From Streptomyces griseoluteus (GTDB taxonomy: Bacteria > Actinomycetota > Actinomycetes > Streptomycetales > Streptomycetaceae): 64,000 nucleotides of DNA. The DNA lies in contig JOBE01000020.1 in NCBI GenBank assembly GCA_000717735.1, positions 43,411 to 107,410 of the forward strand. The letters are read 5' to 3'. The notes under the pieces are model-generated. The model was not told where the DNA came from. It searched no databases and saw only the letters and a program-made list of their open reading frames with translations. The position numbers were made by a program, and so were the translations under genes. Below, in pieces: positions 39,973-48,987 of the stretch (its first letter is position 1; every line of letters begins with the position of its first letter).

Positions 39973-41997
39973 TCAGCGGAGTTCCTCCGGGCAGGCTGTG
40001 CCTCGGGAGAGTTTGTACGGGGCCGCCAGGCGGTAGACGCCGGGTTTCGGGGCGAGGAGTTCCGTCCACTCGTCGCCCTCCGTGTCGGCCTCCGCCTTGA
40101 ACAGGCAGCCCTCCTCGTTGGCGAAGACCTTGGGGAGTTCCGTCTCCGACTCCTCGCGCGCCAGCTGCGACGCCTCCGTCTCCTTCGGCGGTTCGATCTT
40201 GCCGCCGTTCTCGTCGATCAGCGCCAGCCACGGCGAGTACGGGACGCGGATCAGGACCCGGCCCGGCTGGTCGACCTCGATCACGACCTCGTTCTCCTCC
40301 GCGCTCCGCACCTCCGCCGGCGGGTCCGCGAGGGGCGTCGGGTTCTCGACCGCGTACAGGCGCCAGTTCTCGTCCGACCAGACCTGCTCCAGGTACGGCA
40401 GGCCCTCGGCGATCAGTTCCGCCTCCTGCTCGGCGCCCGAGTCGGGGGCGCCGGTGGGCAGGACCACGTAGTGGACGGCCCAGCGGTCCAGCCACTCCTC
40501 GTAGTTCACGGCGTTCAGCGTGTCGTCGTAGAAGAGCGGGTTCCGCTCCATGTCCGCCTGCCGGTTCCAGCCCCGTGCCAGGTTGATGTACGGGCTGAGC
40601 GCCGACGACTCGCGGTGGCTCGACGCCGGTACGACCTCGACCCGCGCCTTGCCCGCGTCCCGTACCTGGAGCTGGTTGATGAGCGGCGCGAGCTCCCGCG
40701 CCCAGGAGGCGTCCGGGGCGGTGCGGATCACGTCGTCGACGCCCTTGAAGCCGATCCAGAAGTTCAGCCCGGCGAAGGCGAGCAGCAGCGCGTACCAGCG
40801 GCGTGAACGCGGTGCCGTGTACGGCAGCGCCGCGAGCAGCACGACGCCCGCGAACAGCATCGGAAGCCGCGAGATGTTCGAGCCGATCTGCGAGTCGATC
40901 AGCCACGTCAGGAGCGTCCCGATCGTGTACACCGCCGCCGCCGTGCGGACCGTGCGCCAGTCCTTCGGCACGAGCAGGAAGACCAGCGCCCCGAAGGCCA
41001 GCGGCAGCGCGGTCGAGCCGAAGGCCATCGGCTGCGTCCCGGAGAACGGGAAGAGCCAGGACGACAGGGCGACCACGGCCACCGGGGCCAGGCCGAGGGC
41101 GTACGCGCCGGGGCGCCGCTTGTTGAGGAAGAGCGCCGCAGCCCCCACCCCGAGGAACAGGCCCGCGACCGGGCTGCACGCCGTCGCGAGACCGGCGAGC
41201 GGGGCCGCCACCACGGCCTTCGCCCAGCGTTTGCGGCGCCAGCGGTGGGGCCAGCAGAACACGGCGGCCACCGCGCCGAGCGCGAACATCATGCCGAGGC
41301 CGAACGTCACCCGCCCCGACAGCGCGTTGCACAGGAAGGCGAAGACGCCCGCGATCGAGCAGGCCAGCGGATTGCGGACGGCGGGCACCCGCACCAGGAT
41401 CAGCGCGGTCAGCGCGGCCGACAGCGTCCCCGCGACCATCATCGTGCTGCGCACGCCGAGCAGCGACATCAGGTACGGCGACACGACGCTGTACGAGACC
41501 GGGTGCATCCCGCCGTACCAGGCCAGGTTGTACGCCGAGTCGGGGTGCCGGCCGACGAACTCCGCCCACGCGTCCTGCGCGGCCAGGTCCCCGCCGCTGT
41601 TCGCGAAGAAGAAGAACCAGAGGACGTGGGTGACGGCCGCGAGACCGGTGGCCGCCATGACCGTGTAGCGACGCTTCCGCCGCGGGGCGGCCGGGGCCGC
41701 CGACGGCGCCGGATCCGGGTCGGGATCGGGCGCGGGGGCGGGACGCTGTGCCGGGAGCACTATTCGCGGACGGGAAGAAGGGCCGGAATCGGCGTCGGGA
41801 TCCGCATCGGAATCCGCGTCGGAATCGGACTCGGAACCAAAGCCTGAACCAGTCTCCGAATCGGAGTCACGGCCGGAGTCATGGCCCGAGGCATGGTCGG
41901 ATCCCGGCTTCGGCGCCGAACCCTGACCGGACCCGGCGCGGGCCTGTCTCTTCGGCTCTGCGTGGTCGGCGGCGCTCGTCGGCTCGACGGTGGTCAC
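39973..41997 (-). CDS. Large polytopic membrane protein with Ser-Asp-rich N-terminus
   Basis: The 674-residue product begins with a disordered region of about 85 residues dominated by Ser, Asp and Gly (repeats such as GSESDSDADSDADPDADSG), followed by a Pro-rich section. About 12 transmembrane helices lie in residues 110-390, and an extracytoplasmic C-terminal domain follows (about 400-674). Stretches such as AYNLAWYGGMHPVSYSVVSP suggest a GT-C glycosyltransferase-like or related transporter fold, but I cannot name a family. It starts with GTG at 41997 and is a single-gene unit between two hairpins. Confidence 0.7.
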   Translation of the reverse strand: MTTVEPTSAADHAEPKRQARAGSGQGSAPKPGSDHASGHDSGRDSDSETGSGFGSESDSDADSDADPDADSGPSSRPRIVLPAQRPAPAPDPDPDPAPSAAPAAPRRKRRYTVMAATGLAAVTHVLWFFFFANSGGDLAAQDAWAEFVGRHPDSAYNLAWYGGMHPVSYSVVSPYLMSLLGVRSTMMVAGTLSAALTALILVRVPAVRNPLACSIAGVFAFLCNALSGRVTFGLGMMFALGAVAAVFCWPHRWRRKRWAKAVVAAPLAGLATACSPVAGLFLGVGAAALFLNKRRPGAYALGLAPVAVVALSSWLFPFSGTQPMAFGSTALPLAFGALVFLLVPKDWRTVRTAAAVYTIGTLLTWLIDSQIGSNISRLPMLFAGVVLLAALPYTAPRSRRWYALLLAFAGLNFWIGFKGVDDVIRTAPDASWARELAPLINQLQVRDAGKARVEVVPASSHRESSALSPYINLARGWNRQADMERNPLFYDDTLNAVNYEEWLDRWAVHYVVLPTGAPDSGAEQEAELIAEGLPYLEQVWSDENWRLYAVENPTPLADPPAEVRSAEENEVVIEVDQPGRVLIRVPYSPWLALIDENGGKIEPPKETEASQLAREESETELPKVFANEEGCLFKAEADTEGDEWTELLAPKPGVYRLAAPYKLSRGTACPEELR

Positions 41998-42074
41998 TGC
42001 GGCCCTTTCCCGTGCTGCCCGTCTCTCTTCTCACGTGGTCACACGTGTTCCTCGTCCCCCGAAGACGCTAACAG

Positions 42075-42104
42075 CCGGGCGCCCCGGAGAACCGGGGCGC
42101 CCGG
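42075..42104 (-). terminator. Perfect 13-bp hairpin after the carboxypeptidase
   Basis: CCGGGCGCCCCGG (42075-42087) and CCGGGGCGCCCGG (42092-42104) pair across the tetraloop AGAA. It lies 16 nt beyond the stop of the D-Ala-D-Ala carboxypeptidase gene. Confidence 0.85.
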
Positions 42105-42120
42105 CCAAGCGGGTGGCGTC

Positions 42121-44535
42121 TCAGCCCACGCGCGTCAGCTTCTTGTCGAAGCCCGGCTCCACCAAGTCCGTCTTGAGGGCGACCGGGGAGCTGACCTTGC
42201 CGGCGCCGGTGCCGATCGACACCTGGCCGACGACGTCGCCCGCCTTGCCCGCGTGCGGCAGGACCTTGCCGCCGTCGGTGAGCTCCAGCCGCACCTCGAG
42301 GCCCGGCCAGCCGATCGCCTTGAGCTCCTTGGTGGCCACGACCGGGGTCCGGCCGCCGAGGCCGTCGTCGATGTAGCCGAGGACCTGGCCCTTGCGGACC
42401 ACGGCGGCCGAGGTGACGTCCTTCTGGGCCTGCTGGATCACCTTGAGGCTGTTGTCGATGGCGAGCTGGAGCTTCTTGCCGAGGTCCGCGGCGTCCTTCG
42501 CCCCCATGACGATGCCGAGGATGCGGCGGTTCTCACCGTCGACGATCGTGTTCGCCGACCAGAGCAGGTTGCCGCCCGCGGGGGTGGAGGAGCCGGTCTT
42601 GATGCCGCTCACACCCGGCTGGAGCAGGATGTTGTTGTTGTTCTCGATCCGGCCGGGGATACCGTCCACCGTCACGTTCGGCATGTTCACGATCTCGCGG
42701 AACACGTCGTACTGCATGACCGCCTTCGCCAGCTTCAGCTGGTCCTGCGGCGTCGACGTGGTGCTGTCGAGCAGACCCGACGGGTCGGTGTACGTGGTCT
42801 GGGTCATGCCCAGGTCCTTCGCGGCGGCGTTCATCTTGTCGACGAACGCGGCCTCCGAACCGGCGTCCCAGCGCGCGAGCAGCCGCGCCACGTTGTTCGC
42901 GGAGGGGATCATGAGGAGCTGGAGCAGCTCCTTCTGCGTGTACGTCTGACCCGCCTGGACCGCCGCCGTCGACTCGTGCTCGGCCTTGCCCTGCTCCTCG
43001 GCCTTCGCGTCGATCTCGATCTCGGGGCCCTTCTGGCTCCCCTTGATCGGGTGGTCGCGCAGGATCACGTACGCCGTCATCGTCTTCGTGACGCTCGCGA
43101 TCGGGGCCGGCTTCTGCGCCCCGTACGTACCCATGGAACCGACGCCCTCGACCTCGACGGCGCCCTGCCCCTCGGTCGGGAACGGCAGCTCCAGCTCGCC
43201 GCCCTCGAAGGTGAAGGACGGCGCGGCGGAGAGCGTGAGGACGGGCGCGGGCAGCGGTCGCACCATCTGCACGATCGCAAAGACGATCAGTACGAGCAGC
43301 ACCAGCGGGGTCCAGATCCGCACCCGGCGCATCGTGGTCCGCAGCGGGGTCGGGGGCGGCGGCGGCGTGTTCGTCAGCTCGGCGAGCAGGTCGAGCGGGG
43401 GCAGCGGCGGCAGCGGCTGCTGCCGCGTCCGCTCCGCCTCCACGTAAGCGGGCGCCGGCGCGGGCGGTACGGGAGCGGCAGCCGGTCCTGACGCGGCGGG
43501 CCTGGCGGCCTCCGGCGCGGGCGTGGACGCGGGCGCGGGCGTGGACGCGGGCGCGGGCGTGGACGCGGGCGCGGGCGGGTGCGCCTTGGGGGCCTGGGCG
43601 GCTTCCCGCGCCCTCTCGGCCTTCTGCTCGGCCGGGATGTCCGCACGCAGCGGTACGAAGGTGCTGGTGCGCTCGCTGTCGGAGTCCGCGCCGAGACCGG
43701 GCGGGAGCTTCAGCGCGGTCGTGGGCTGGTCCACGGGGGGCGCCACGGGCAGGCGGACCGCCCTGAACATGGTCGTCGGCTGGTCGACCGGCTCCGGTTC
43801 GGGTTCCGGCTCCGGGTCCTCGGCGTCGTCGCCCTCGTCCGGGGAGTCGGTGGGCGCGGAGTCGGCGAGCTCCGCCGCCTTCCGCGCGGCGAACCAGGAG
43901 TCGGCGGGCGCCTTCGCCTCCGCCGGCGCCTCGGCCTCCGCCTCGCCCGTCTCGTCGTCGCCCTCGGACTCGCCGCCCTCGGACTCGCCGCCCTCGGACT
44001 CGCCGCCCTCGGACTCGCCGTCCGCGGACTCAGCGCCCTCGGACGCGTCGGCCTCCGGCTCGTCCCCGGGTTCGTCCGACTCGGCCCTGACGGCTTCCTC
44101 GGGCTCCTGGGGCTCCTCGCCCGCCTCGGCCCCCTTGGGCTCCTCCGCCGTCGCCACCCACGCCGCCACAGCCGCCTTCAGGCGCGCGCTCTCCGGCTCC
44201 TGGGCCGCCGGCTCGGACGCCGGCTGCGTCGCGGGCTCTGACGCGGGCTCTGACGCGGGCTCTGACGCGGCCGCAGCTCCAGCGTCAGCCTCGGTCTCGG
44301 ACTCCTCCGGCTCCGGCGTGGCCGTCGGCCTGGCCGTCGGCGCGTCGTCCTCCGGGGTCCGCGGCGCCAGGGTCTTGAAGACGGCCGTCGGCTGGTCGAC
44401 CTGAACCGACGAGGACGACGGAGCGTCTGACTCACGGAGCACGGAAACCCGGGGATCCCGGCTTCCGCCGCCCGAGGGCGTCGTCTCCTGAGACGACCCC
44501 TGCTGCTCCGCCCTGTCGGGGGACTCGCCCGCCAC
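42121..44535 (-). CDS. D-alanyl-D-alanine carboxypeptidase (S11) with long regulatory N-terminus
   Basis: The 804-residue product is about twice the usual length. A disordered cytoplasmic region (residues 1 to about 395) carries Glu/Ser/Ala repeats (blocks of ESEGG, ASEPASEP and PAPAST) and three copies of VDQPT (in QVDQPTAVFK, PVDQPTTMF and PVDQPTTALK). After a basic segment and a transmembrane helix (about 400-420, TPLVLLVLIVFAIVQMV), the extracytoplasmic S11 domain shows SVTK (nucleophile Ser), SAN and KTGSS motifs. It trims peptidoglycan stem peptides. VDQPT copies in kinase-regulated actinomycete proteins suggest Ser/Thr phosphorylation or FHA docking; this is inference. The GTG at 44535 is followed upstream by a GGACC/GGTCC dyad region near 44565-44585. 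Confidence 0.93.
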   Translation of the reverse strand: MAGESPDRAEQQGSSQETTPSGGGSRDPRVSVLRESDAPSSSSVQVDQPTAVFKTLAPRTPEDDAPTARPTATPEPEESETEADAGAAAASEPASEPASEPATQPASEPAAQEPESARLKAAVAAWVATAEEPKGAEAGEEPQEPEEAVRAESDEPGDEPEADASEGAESADGESEGGESEGGESEGGESEGDDETGEAEAEAPAEAKAPADSWFAARKAAELADSAPTDSPDEGDDAEDPEPEPEPEPVDQPTTMFRAVRLPVAPPVDQPTTALKLPPGLGADSDSERTSTFVPLRADIPAEQKAERAREAAQAPKAHPPAPASTPAPASTPAPASTPAPEAARPAASGPAAAPVPPAPAPAYVEAERTRQQPLPPLPPLDLLAELTNTPPPPPTPLRTTMRRVRIWTPLVLLVLIVFAIVQMVRPLPAPVLTLSAAPSFTFEGGELELPFPTEGQGAVEVEGVGSMGTYGAQKPAPIASVTKTMTAYVILRDHPIKGSQKGPEIEIDAKAEEQGKAEHESTAAVQAGQTYTQKELLQLLMIPSANNVARLLARWDAGSEAAFVDKMNAAAKDLGMTQTTYTDPSGLLDSTTSTPQDQLKLAKAVMQYDVFREIVNMPNVTVDGIPGRIENNNNILLQPGVSGIKTGSSTPAGGNLLWSANTIVDGENRRILGIVMGAKDAADLGKKLQLAIDNSLKVIQQAQKDVTSAAVVRKGQVLGYIDDGLGGRTPVVATKELKAIGWPGLEVRLELTDGGKVLPHAGKAGDVVGQVSIGTGAGKVSSPVALKTDLVEPGFDKKLTRVG

Positions 44536-44730
44536 CGTGCCTCCTCCATGGTCATGCGTACGTACGGACCTGTGTACCGGTCCGTGTACCAGTGTCCTGT
44601 GTGAACCGCTTGGCTCCCGTGCTAGACGAGAACGACATACCTACTGGTTCCCGGATGAACCACCCAGGCACTCTCGACAGATGAATGTGAGAGGGGTCAC
44701 CCTGTCATTCATCCACGCGGGGAGGCATGG

Positions 44731-45429
44731 ATGGGCAGGAGCCGCAGAACCATTCCGGAGGAGCTTTTGCTGCTCGCTCTGGACCCGACCACGGGTACCA
44801 CAGCGCAGCCGCAGTCGCTCGACCTCGGTCTGGCCGGTGCACAGCTAGTGGAGCTGGCATTGGCAGGCCGGATAGCCCCTGACGGGGATCGTATCGCCGT
44901 GGTGATGCCACGGCCGACCGGAGATCCGACCTTGGACTCCGCACTGGAACTGCTGCGCAGGCGTGGCAGTCCGGTTCGGGCCGTCCATTGGATCGGCGGG
45001 CCCCGACTGGGGCTCCGCCAGACGTATCTCTCGCATCTGGAGCGATGCGGCATGGTGCATGCCGTGGAGACCCAGATGTGCGGGGTGTTGCCGACGACGC
45101 GCTACCAGGCGACGGAGACGGCGATCAGTCGGGAGATCCGTTCCCGGCTGGACAGTGCGATCCGCACCGGCGTACCGCCGGACCCGCGGACCGCGGCGCT
45201 TGCCGCGCTGGCCCACGCGGTCGGTCTCGGGAAGCACCTCTACCCCGGCAACGAAGGACGGTCGTCGCGGTCCCGGCTGCGCGATCTGATCCGGCACGAC
45301 CCCATGGGCGGACTCGTGGCACACGCCGTGATGGACGTCCAGAACGGTGCGGCGGCACAGCCGCGCCGGAGCGCCGCGGGTGTCCCGGCGCAGCCTCGCG
45401 GCAGCATGGCCCGCGCGGCGGCGCACTAG
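44731..45429 (+). CDS. GPP34 (GOLPH3/Vps74-like) phosphoprotein
   Basis: The 232-residue product starts MGRSRRTIPEELLLLALDPT and shows the GPP34 pattern: AGAQLVELALAGRIAPDGDR, a loop, the catalytic-like CGMVHAVETQMCGVLPTTRY, then helices (GLVAHAVMDVQNGAAA). Eukaryotic GOLPH3 binds phosphoinositides; the bacterial role is unknown. The ATG at 44731 lies 5 nt after GGAGG. A Pro/Arg/Ala-rich tail (last 25 residues) is probably disordered. It is a single-gene unit. Confidence 0.9.
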   Translation: MGRSRRTIPEELLLLALDPTTGTTAQPQSLDLGLAGAQLVELALAGRIAPDGDRIAVVMPRPTGDPTLDSALELLRRRGSPVRAVHWIGGPRLGLRQTYLSHLERCGMVHAVETQMCGVLPTTRYQATETAISREIRSRLDSAIRTGVPPDPRTAALAALAHAVGLGKHLYPGNEGRSSRSRLRDLIRHDPMGGLVAHAVMDVQNGAAAQPRRSAAGVPAQPRGSMARAAAH

Positions 45430-45489
45430 GACGACCCCGAGGAGCCAGCCCGGGAGCCGCACAGGTGTGCGGGGCGGTCAGGACGGCCG

Positions 45490-45605
45490 CCCCGCACACG
45501 CGCGTCGCCACGCGGTCGCCCCGCGGTCGGCCCGCGCACACACGCGTCGCCACCCGGTCGGCCCCCGCACACACGCGTACCGCAGCGGTCGGCCCGCGCA
45601 TACGT
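45490..45605. repeat. GC-rich tandem repeat after GPP34
   Basis: A unit of about 31-36 bp (GCACACACGCGTCGCCACNC followed by GGTCGGCCC) recurs three to four times with small changes. It lies between the GPP34 stop and the XRE gene. It resembles a decayed minisatellite rather than a CRISPR array, because there are no unique spacers. Confidence 0.7.
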
Positions 45606-45702
45606 TGTGGTCATTTTCCAGCGCACACCCGGCCTTTGGTGGCAGTCTGCCAAGCGGTAGATACTCACAGCTACGCAGCAGACAGCCGGAGGTGCAGTTT
45701 CC

Positions 45703-46563
45703 GTGGCGTCCAACGTCAACCCCACCGTCAGGCGACGCCGATTGGGCCAGGAGCTGCGCAAGCTCCGGGAGGCGAAGAACATGACGGCCGAGCAGGTCGC
45801 CGAGCGTCTTCTCGTCTCCCAGTCCAAGATCAGCCGGCTGGAGAACGGCCGTCGCTCCATCAGCCAGCGCGATGTCCGCGACCTGTGCGGCGTGTACGAG
45901 GTCGAGGACGACCGGATGGTCGACTCGCTCATGCAGATGGCCAAGGACTCGCGCCAGCAGGGCTGGTGGCACGCCTTCGGCGACATCCCGTACAGCGTCT
46001 ACATCGGCCTGGAGACGGACGCCGAGAGCCTGCGGATGTACGAGTCGCAGATCATCCCCGGACTGCTCCAGACCCCCGCGTACGCGGAGGCCGTGATCTC
46101 CGGCGCGATGCCGGAGTCGACACCGACGGACATCGACAAGCGGGTCACGGTCCGCACCCGCCGCCAGGAGCGGATCCGGGACGAGGAGCGTCCGCTGCGC
46201 CTGTGGGCGGTGATCGACGAGGGTGCGCTGCACCGGATCGTCGGCAGCAGGCAGCTGATGGTGGAGCAGCTCGAGCATCTCCTCGAGCAGTCGCATCTGC
46301 CGCACGTCACCGTGCAGGTGATCCCCTTCGAGATGGGCGCGCATCCGGGGATCAGCGGCCAGTACTCGATCCTGGAGTTCCCGGACACGTCGGACTCCAG
46401 CGTCGTCTACATCGAGGGCGTGACGAGCGACCTGTACCTGGAGAAGGCGCAGGACGTCGGCAAGTACAGCGTCATGTACGAGCACCTCAGGGCGCAGGCG
46501 CTGAACGTCGAGCAGACCCGTGAGTTCATCGCGGAGATGGCGAAGAAGCACGCCAAGGGCTGA
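45703..46563 (+). CDS. XRE-family regulator with DUF5753 domain
   Basis: The 286-residue product has an N-terminal helix-turn-helix (about residues 10-70: RRRLGQELRKLREAKNMTAE, then SQSKISRLENGRRSISQRDV) and a C-terminal DUF5753 domain (YESQIIPGLLQTPAYAEAVI, then PHVTVQVIPFEMGAHPGIS). This is the very common actinomycete type that pairs with a DUF397 gene, here 255 nt downstream. Some pairs act in development and antibiotic control (WhiJ-like). The start is a GTG at 45703. Confidence 0.93.
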   Translation: MASNVNPTVRRRRLGQELRKLREAKNMTAEQVAERLLVSQSKISRLENGRRSISQRDVRDLCGVYEVEDDRMVDSLMQMAKDSRQQGWWHAFGDIPYSVYIGLETDAESLRMYESQIIPGLLQTPAYAEAVISGAMPESTPTDIDKRVTVRTRRQERIRDEERPLRLWAVIDEGALHRIVGSRQLMVEQLEHLLEQSHLPHVTVQVIPFEMGAHPGISGQYSILEFPDTSDSSVVYIEGVTSDLYLEKAQDVGKYSVMYEHLRAQALNVEQTREFIAEMAKKHAKG

Positions 46564-46818
46564 CAGCCGGCGATCCAGCTCCCCCGCCACGGCTCCGGGC
46601 CCGTTCCGCCAGGGCTCTGTTTCGGCCACGCCAGGGCTCCCGCCGGGCCGGGGCAGGCACGGTACACCGGATGATCGCTCCCACGGAAGCCGAGCTGGAA
46701 TATGCCACTCGGACGTGTGAACGCCGGTCCCGTCGGAGGGTGCCGACCAGTAGCGTCGATCACGCCGCCAAGAAGGTCGGTGCGACACACCCCACTGGCA
46801 GAACCGGAGTTGAGCGTA

Positions 46819-47019
46819 ATGGCGATCATTCAGGGTGCAACGGACGCGTGGACCAAGTCTTCGTACTCCGGCGGGAACGGCGCCTGCGTCGAAGTGAAGT
46901 CCCCCGTCGTCGCCGCGATCGCGGTGCGGGACTCCAAGGCCCCCGAAGGCCCGTCCCTCTCCTTCGGACCGGGTTCGTGGAACGCGTTCGTCGGCGAGGT
47001 GAGCAACGGGGCCCTCTGA
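46819..47019 (+). CDS. DUF397 protein
   Basis: The 66-residue product (WTKSSYSGGNGACVEVKSP, then VAVRDSKAPEGPSLSFGPGS as IAVRDSKAPEG... at residues 33-52 and WNAFVGEV near the end) is a typical DUF397 protein. It pairs with the XRE-DUF5753 gene and probably modulates it. The ATG at 46819 has GGAG upstream. The 255-bp gap before it holds its own promoter. Confidence 0.92.
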   Translation: MAIIQGATDAWTKSSYSGGNGACVEVKSPVVAAIAVRDSKAPEGPSLSFGPGSWNAFVGEVSNGAL

Positions 47020-47084
47020 GCCCCGATGCGCACCCGTCGTCACCCGCAGTACCCGAAGAGCCCTCTCGTCCGGTCCGCCGTCCT

Positions 47085-47166
47085 GGCCGAGGGGGCTCGG
47101 CCCTTACCCCGGCCGGTTCCCGACCGACCGGCCCGATTTCCCGGAAGACCGGCTTCCCCGGTCGGT
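47085..47166. terminator. Two convergent hairpins
   Basis: GGCCGA (47085-47090) with TCGGCC (47097-47102) follows the DUF397 gene. ACCGACCGG (47123-47131) with CCGGTCGGT (47158-47166) overlaps the stop of the reverse-strand gene. Together they separate the convergent genes. Confidence 0.65.
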
Positions 47167-48041
47167 CAGCGCAGTTCGTCCACGTACCGGTCCGTCCCCG
47201 GCACCGTCGGGATGAACGGCGCCACCAGCTCCACCCGCCCCCCTCCGGCTCCCAGCGACTCCAGGTCCGAGAAGTGCTCCGTCCAGCACTCCCGGGGGTC
47301 CCGCTCCAGGAACCAGAGCAGGGTCAGCCGGGTGTCGACGCCCTCGACCTGCTTCACGTACGTCATGCGGTCGCCGGGCAGCGGGGTCGGCCGGAAGACG
47401 GTGACCATCGCCGCCGGTGAGCCGGCGAGCCGCCGGGGCAGCTCCCGGGTCCGCAGCCGTTCGAGCAGGGCCGCCCGCTCCTCGGGGCCGTCGGTGTCGA
47501 CGACCTGGAGGACCAGCCCGGCGTAGGGGTGGTCGAGGGCGTGGAAGTCGCGCGGGCCGGCCGCCCCGTCGCGGTAGACGGTCGCCTCGTGGTCCTGGAA
47601 CGACGTGAAGACGTGCGTCCGCTCCTGGTGGACGCGGCCGTCGCGGTTGAGCCGCTTGTTGATGCCGACGGTCCACTTCATGTGCTCGTCGTAGCGGCCT
47701 TCGGTGACCCAGTAGGTGGAGAGGTAGCAGCCCGCGGTGACGGGCTGGGCGACGGCGGACTTCTCCGGGCGGCGCAGCTCCTGGAGTTCCCGGGTGGCGA
47801 CCCAGCGCCGGCCCGCGTACATCCAGGGCATCGCCATGGCGCCCGCGTAGTAGTGGTCGTCCTCGTACCAGCGGTTGTACGCGTACTCGTGTCCCGGGTG
47901 CGGCTCCACCATGGTGATCAGGGCGTGGCCGGGCCGGACGCCGTACGGGCCGACGGACGCCAGTTCCGCGTACGTCTCGCTGTACGTCGCGCTGTACGTC
48001 GCGCTCGTCGCGCCCGTGCTGTCGCGGGTCTCCTCGCTCAT
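47166..48041 (-). CDS. Dimeric alpha/beta-barrel-like (EthD-type) protein
   Basis: The 291-residue product has a repeated ferredoxin-like pattern: HEYAYNRWYEDDHYYAGAMA with MYAGRRWVA in the first half, and LDHPYAGLVLQVVDTDGPEE with MVTVFRPTP in the second half. The NRWYEDDHYYAGAM segment resembles the N-x-W-Y-x-x-H pattern of EthD/dimeric alpha-beta-barrel enzymes. A YSATYSETYAE repeat precedes the first half. The family assignment is tentative. It diverges from an SDR gene across a palindromic operator, so both are likely regulated together. The start at 48041 has GGGGTACGGAG upstream. Confidence 0.65.
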   Translation of the reverse strand: MSEETRDSTGATSATYSATYSETYAELASVGPYGVRPGHALITMVEPHPGHEYAYNRWYEDDHYYAGAMAMPWMYAGRRWVATRELQELRRPEKSAVAQPVTAGCYLSTYWVTEGRYDEHMKWTVGINKRLNRDGRVHQERTHVFTSFQDHEATVYRDGAAGPRDFHALDHPYAGLVLQVVDTDGPEERAALLERLRTRELPRRLAGSPAAMVTVFRPTPLPGDRMTYVKQVEGVDTRLTLLWFLERDPRECWTEHFSDLESLGAGGGRVELVAPFIPTVPGTDRYVDELR

Positions 48042-48078
48042 CTCCGTACCCCTTCCCAAGTCGTTGACCGACACCTAC

Positions 48079-48095
48079 TCTGACGCTCCGTCAGA
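48079..48095. promoter_or_regulatory. Bidirectional TetR-type operator
   Basis: TCTGACG-CTC-CGTCAGA is a perfect 7-bp inverted repeat around 3 bp, in the 82-bp gap between the divergent barrel-protein gene (start 48041) and the SDR gene (start 48124). The shape matches TetR-family operators seen before actinobacterial catabolic genes. No tetR gene is adjacent, so the regulator must be encoded elsewhere. Confidence 0.6.
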
Positions 48096-48123
48096 TACTT
48101 GGCCAGGGTCGAGAGGGGTCCGG

Positions 48124-48906
48124 ATGCTGCTCCAGGGGAAGACGGTCGTCGTGTCGGGCGTCGGCGCCGGGCTCGGGCGCCGTGTCGCCGAGACGGTGGT
48201 GCGGGACGGCGGGAACGCCGTGCTCGGTGCGCGTACGGAGGCGAACCTCGCCAAGGCCGCCGCCGGGATCGACCCGGAGGGGAGCCGTACCGCGTACCGG
48301 GCCACGGACATCACCGACGAGGGGCAGTGCGAGGCCCTCGCCGCGCTCGCCGTCGAGCGCTTCGGCGGGATCGACGCGGTGGTCCACGTGGCCGCCTGGG
48401 ACTCCTCCTTCGGCGGCCTCCAGGACGCCGACTTCACGACCTGGCAGGCCGTCCTCGACGTCAATCTGCTCGGCACGCTGCGGATGACCAGGGCCTGTCT
48501 GCCGTCGCTCAAGGAGCGCGGGGGCTCGGTGGTGTTCATCGGCACCCAGTCGGCGATCGCCGCGCCCTCGCAGGTGCGGCAGGCGGCGTACGCGGCCTCG
48601 AAGGGGGCGCTGACCTCGGCGATGTACTCGCTCGCGCACGAGCTGGGGCCGCACCGGATCCGGGTCAACACCGTGCTGCCGGGCTGGATGTGGGGGCCGC
48701 CGGTGCAGGCGTACGTCCGGTTCGCCGCGGACGGCGAGGGGGTGCCGGAGGCGGAGGTGCTGGCCCGGCTGACCGAACGGATGGCGCTGCCGGAGCTGGC
48801 GACGGACGGGGACGTGGCGGAGGCGGCGGCCTTCCTCGCCTCGGACCGGGCGCGGGCGATCACAGGGCAGTCGCTGCTCGTCAACGCGGGTGAGCTGATG
48901 CGCTGA
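48124..48906 (+). CDS. Short-chain dehydrogenase/reductase
   Basis: The 260-residue classical SDR has the cofactor motif VVSGVGAGLG (G-x3-G-x-G variant), an Asp in the ATDITDE region, HVAAW instead of NNAG, the catalytic Ser region in IGTQSAIAAP and YAASKG (Tyr-x3-Lys). The end, GPHRIRVNTVLPGWMW and ITGQSLLVNAGE, is typical. The substrate is unknown. It is divergently paired with the barrel protein. Confidence 0.92.
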   Translation: MLLQGKTVVVSGVGAGLGRRVAETVVRDGGNAVLGARTEANLAKAAAGIDPEGSRTAYRATDITDEGQCEALAALAVERFGGIDAVVHVAAWDSSFGGLQDADFTTWQAVLDVNLLGTLRMTRACLPSLKERGGSVVFIGTQSAIAAPSQVRQAAYAASKGALTSAMYSLAHELGPHRIRVNTVLPGWMWGPPVQAYVRFAADGEGVPEAEVLARLTERMALPELATDGDVAEAAAFLASDRARAITGQSLLVNAGELMR

Positions 48907-48947
48907 CCACGCCCCCACGCTCCTCCACAAGTTCACAGACATGAACC

Positions 48948-48987
48948 AGGGTCAGTAAACAGAACGATTTTACTGCCCCTTGACCCT
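48948..48987. promoter_or_regulatory. Nested inverted repeats before the symporter gene
   Basis: AGGGTCA (48948-48954) pairs with TGACCCT (48981-48987), and inside it CAGTAAA (48953-48959) pairs with TTTACTG (48969-48975). It may be a terminator for the SDR gene or an operator for the sodium:solute symporter that starts at 49069. Confidence 0.45.

Noticed and set aside
43961..44040. Short tandem 15-bp repeats as an intergenic satellite
   Set aside because: They lie inside the carboxypeptidase gene, keep the frame and encode the ESEGG repeat of the protein.
45490..45605. CRISPR array
   Set aside because: Repeats are adjacent and imperfect, with no unique spacers of constant length and no cas genes nearby.
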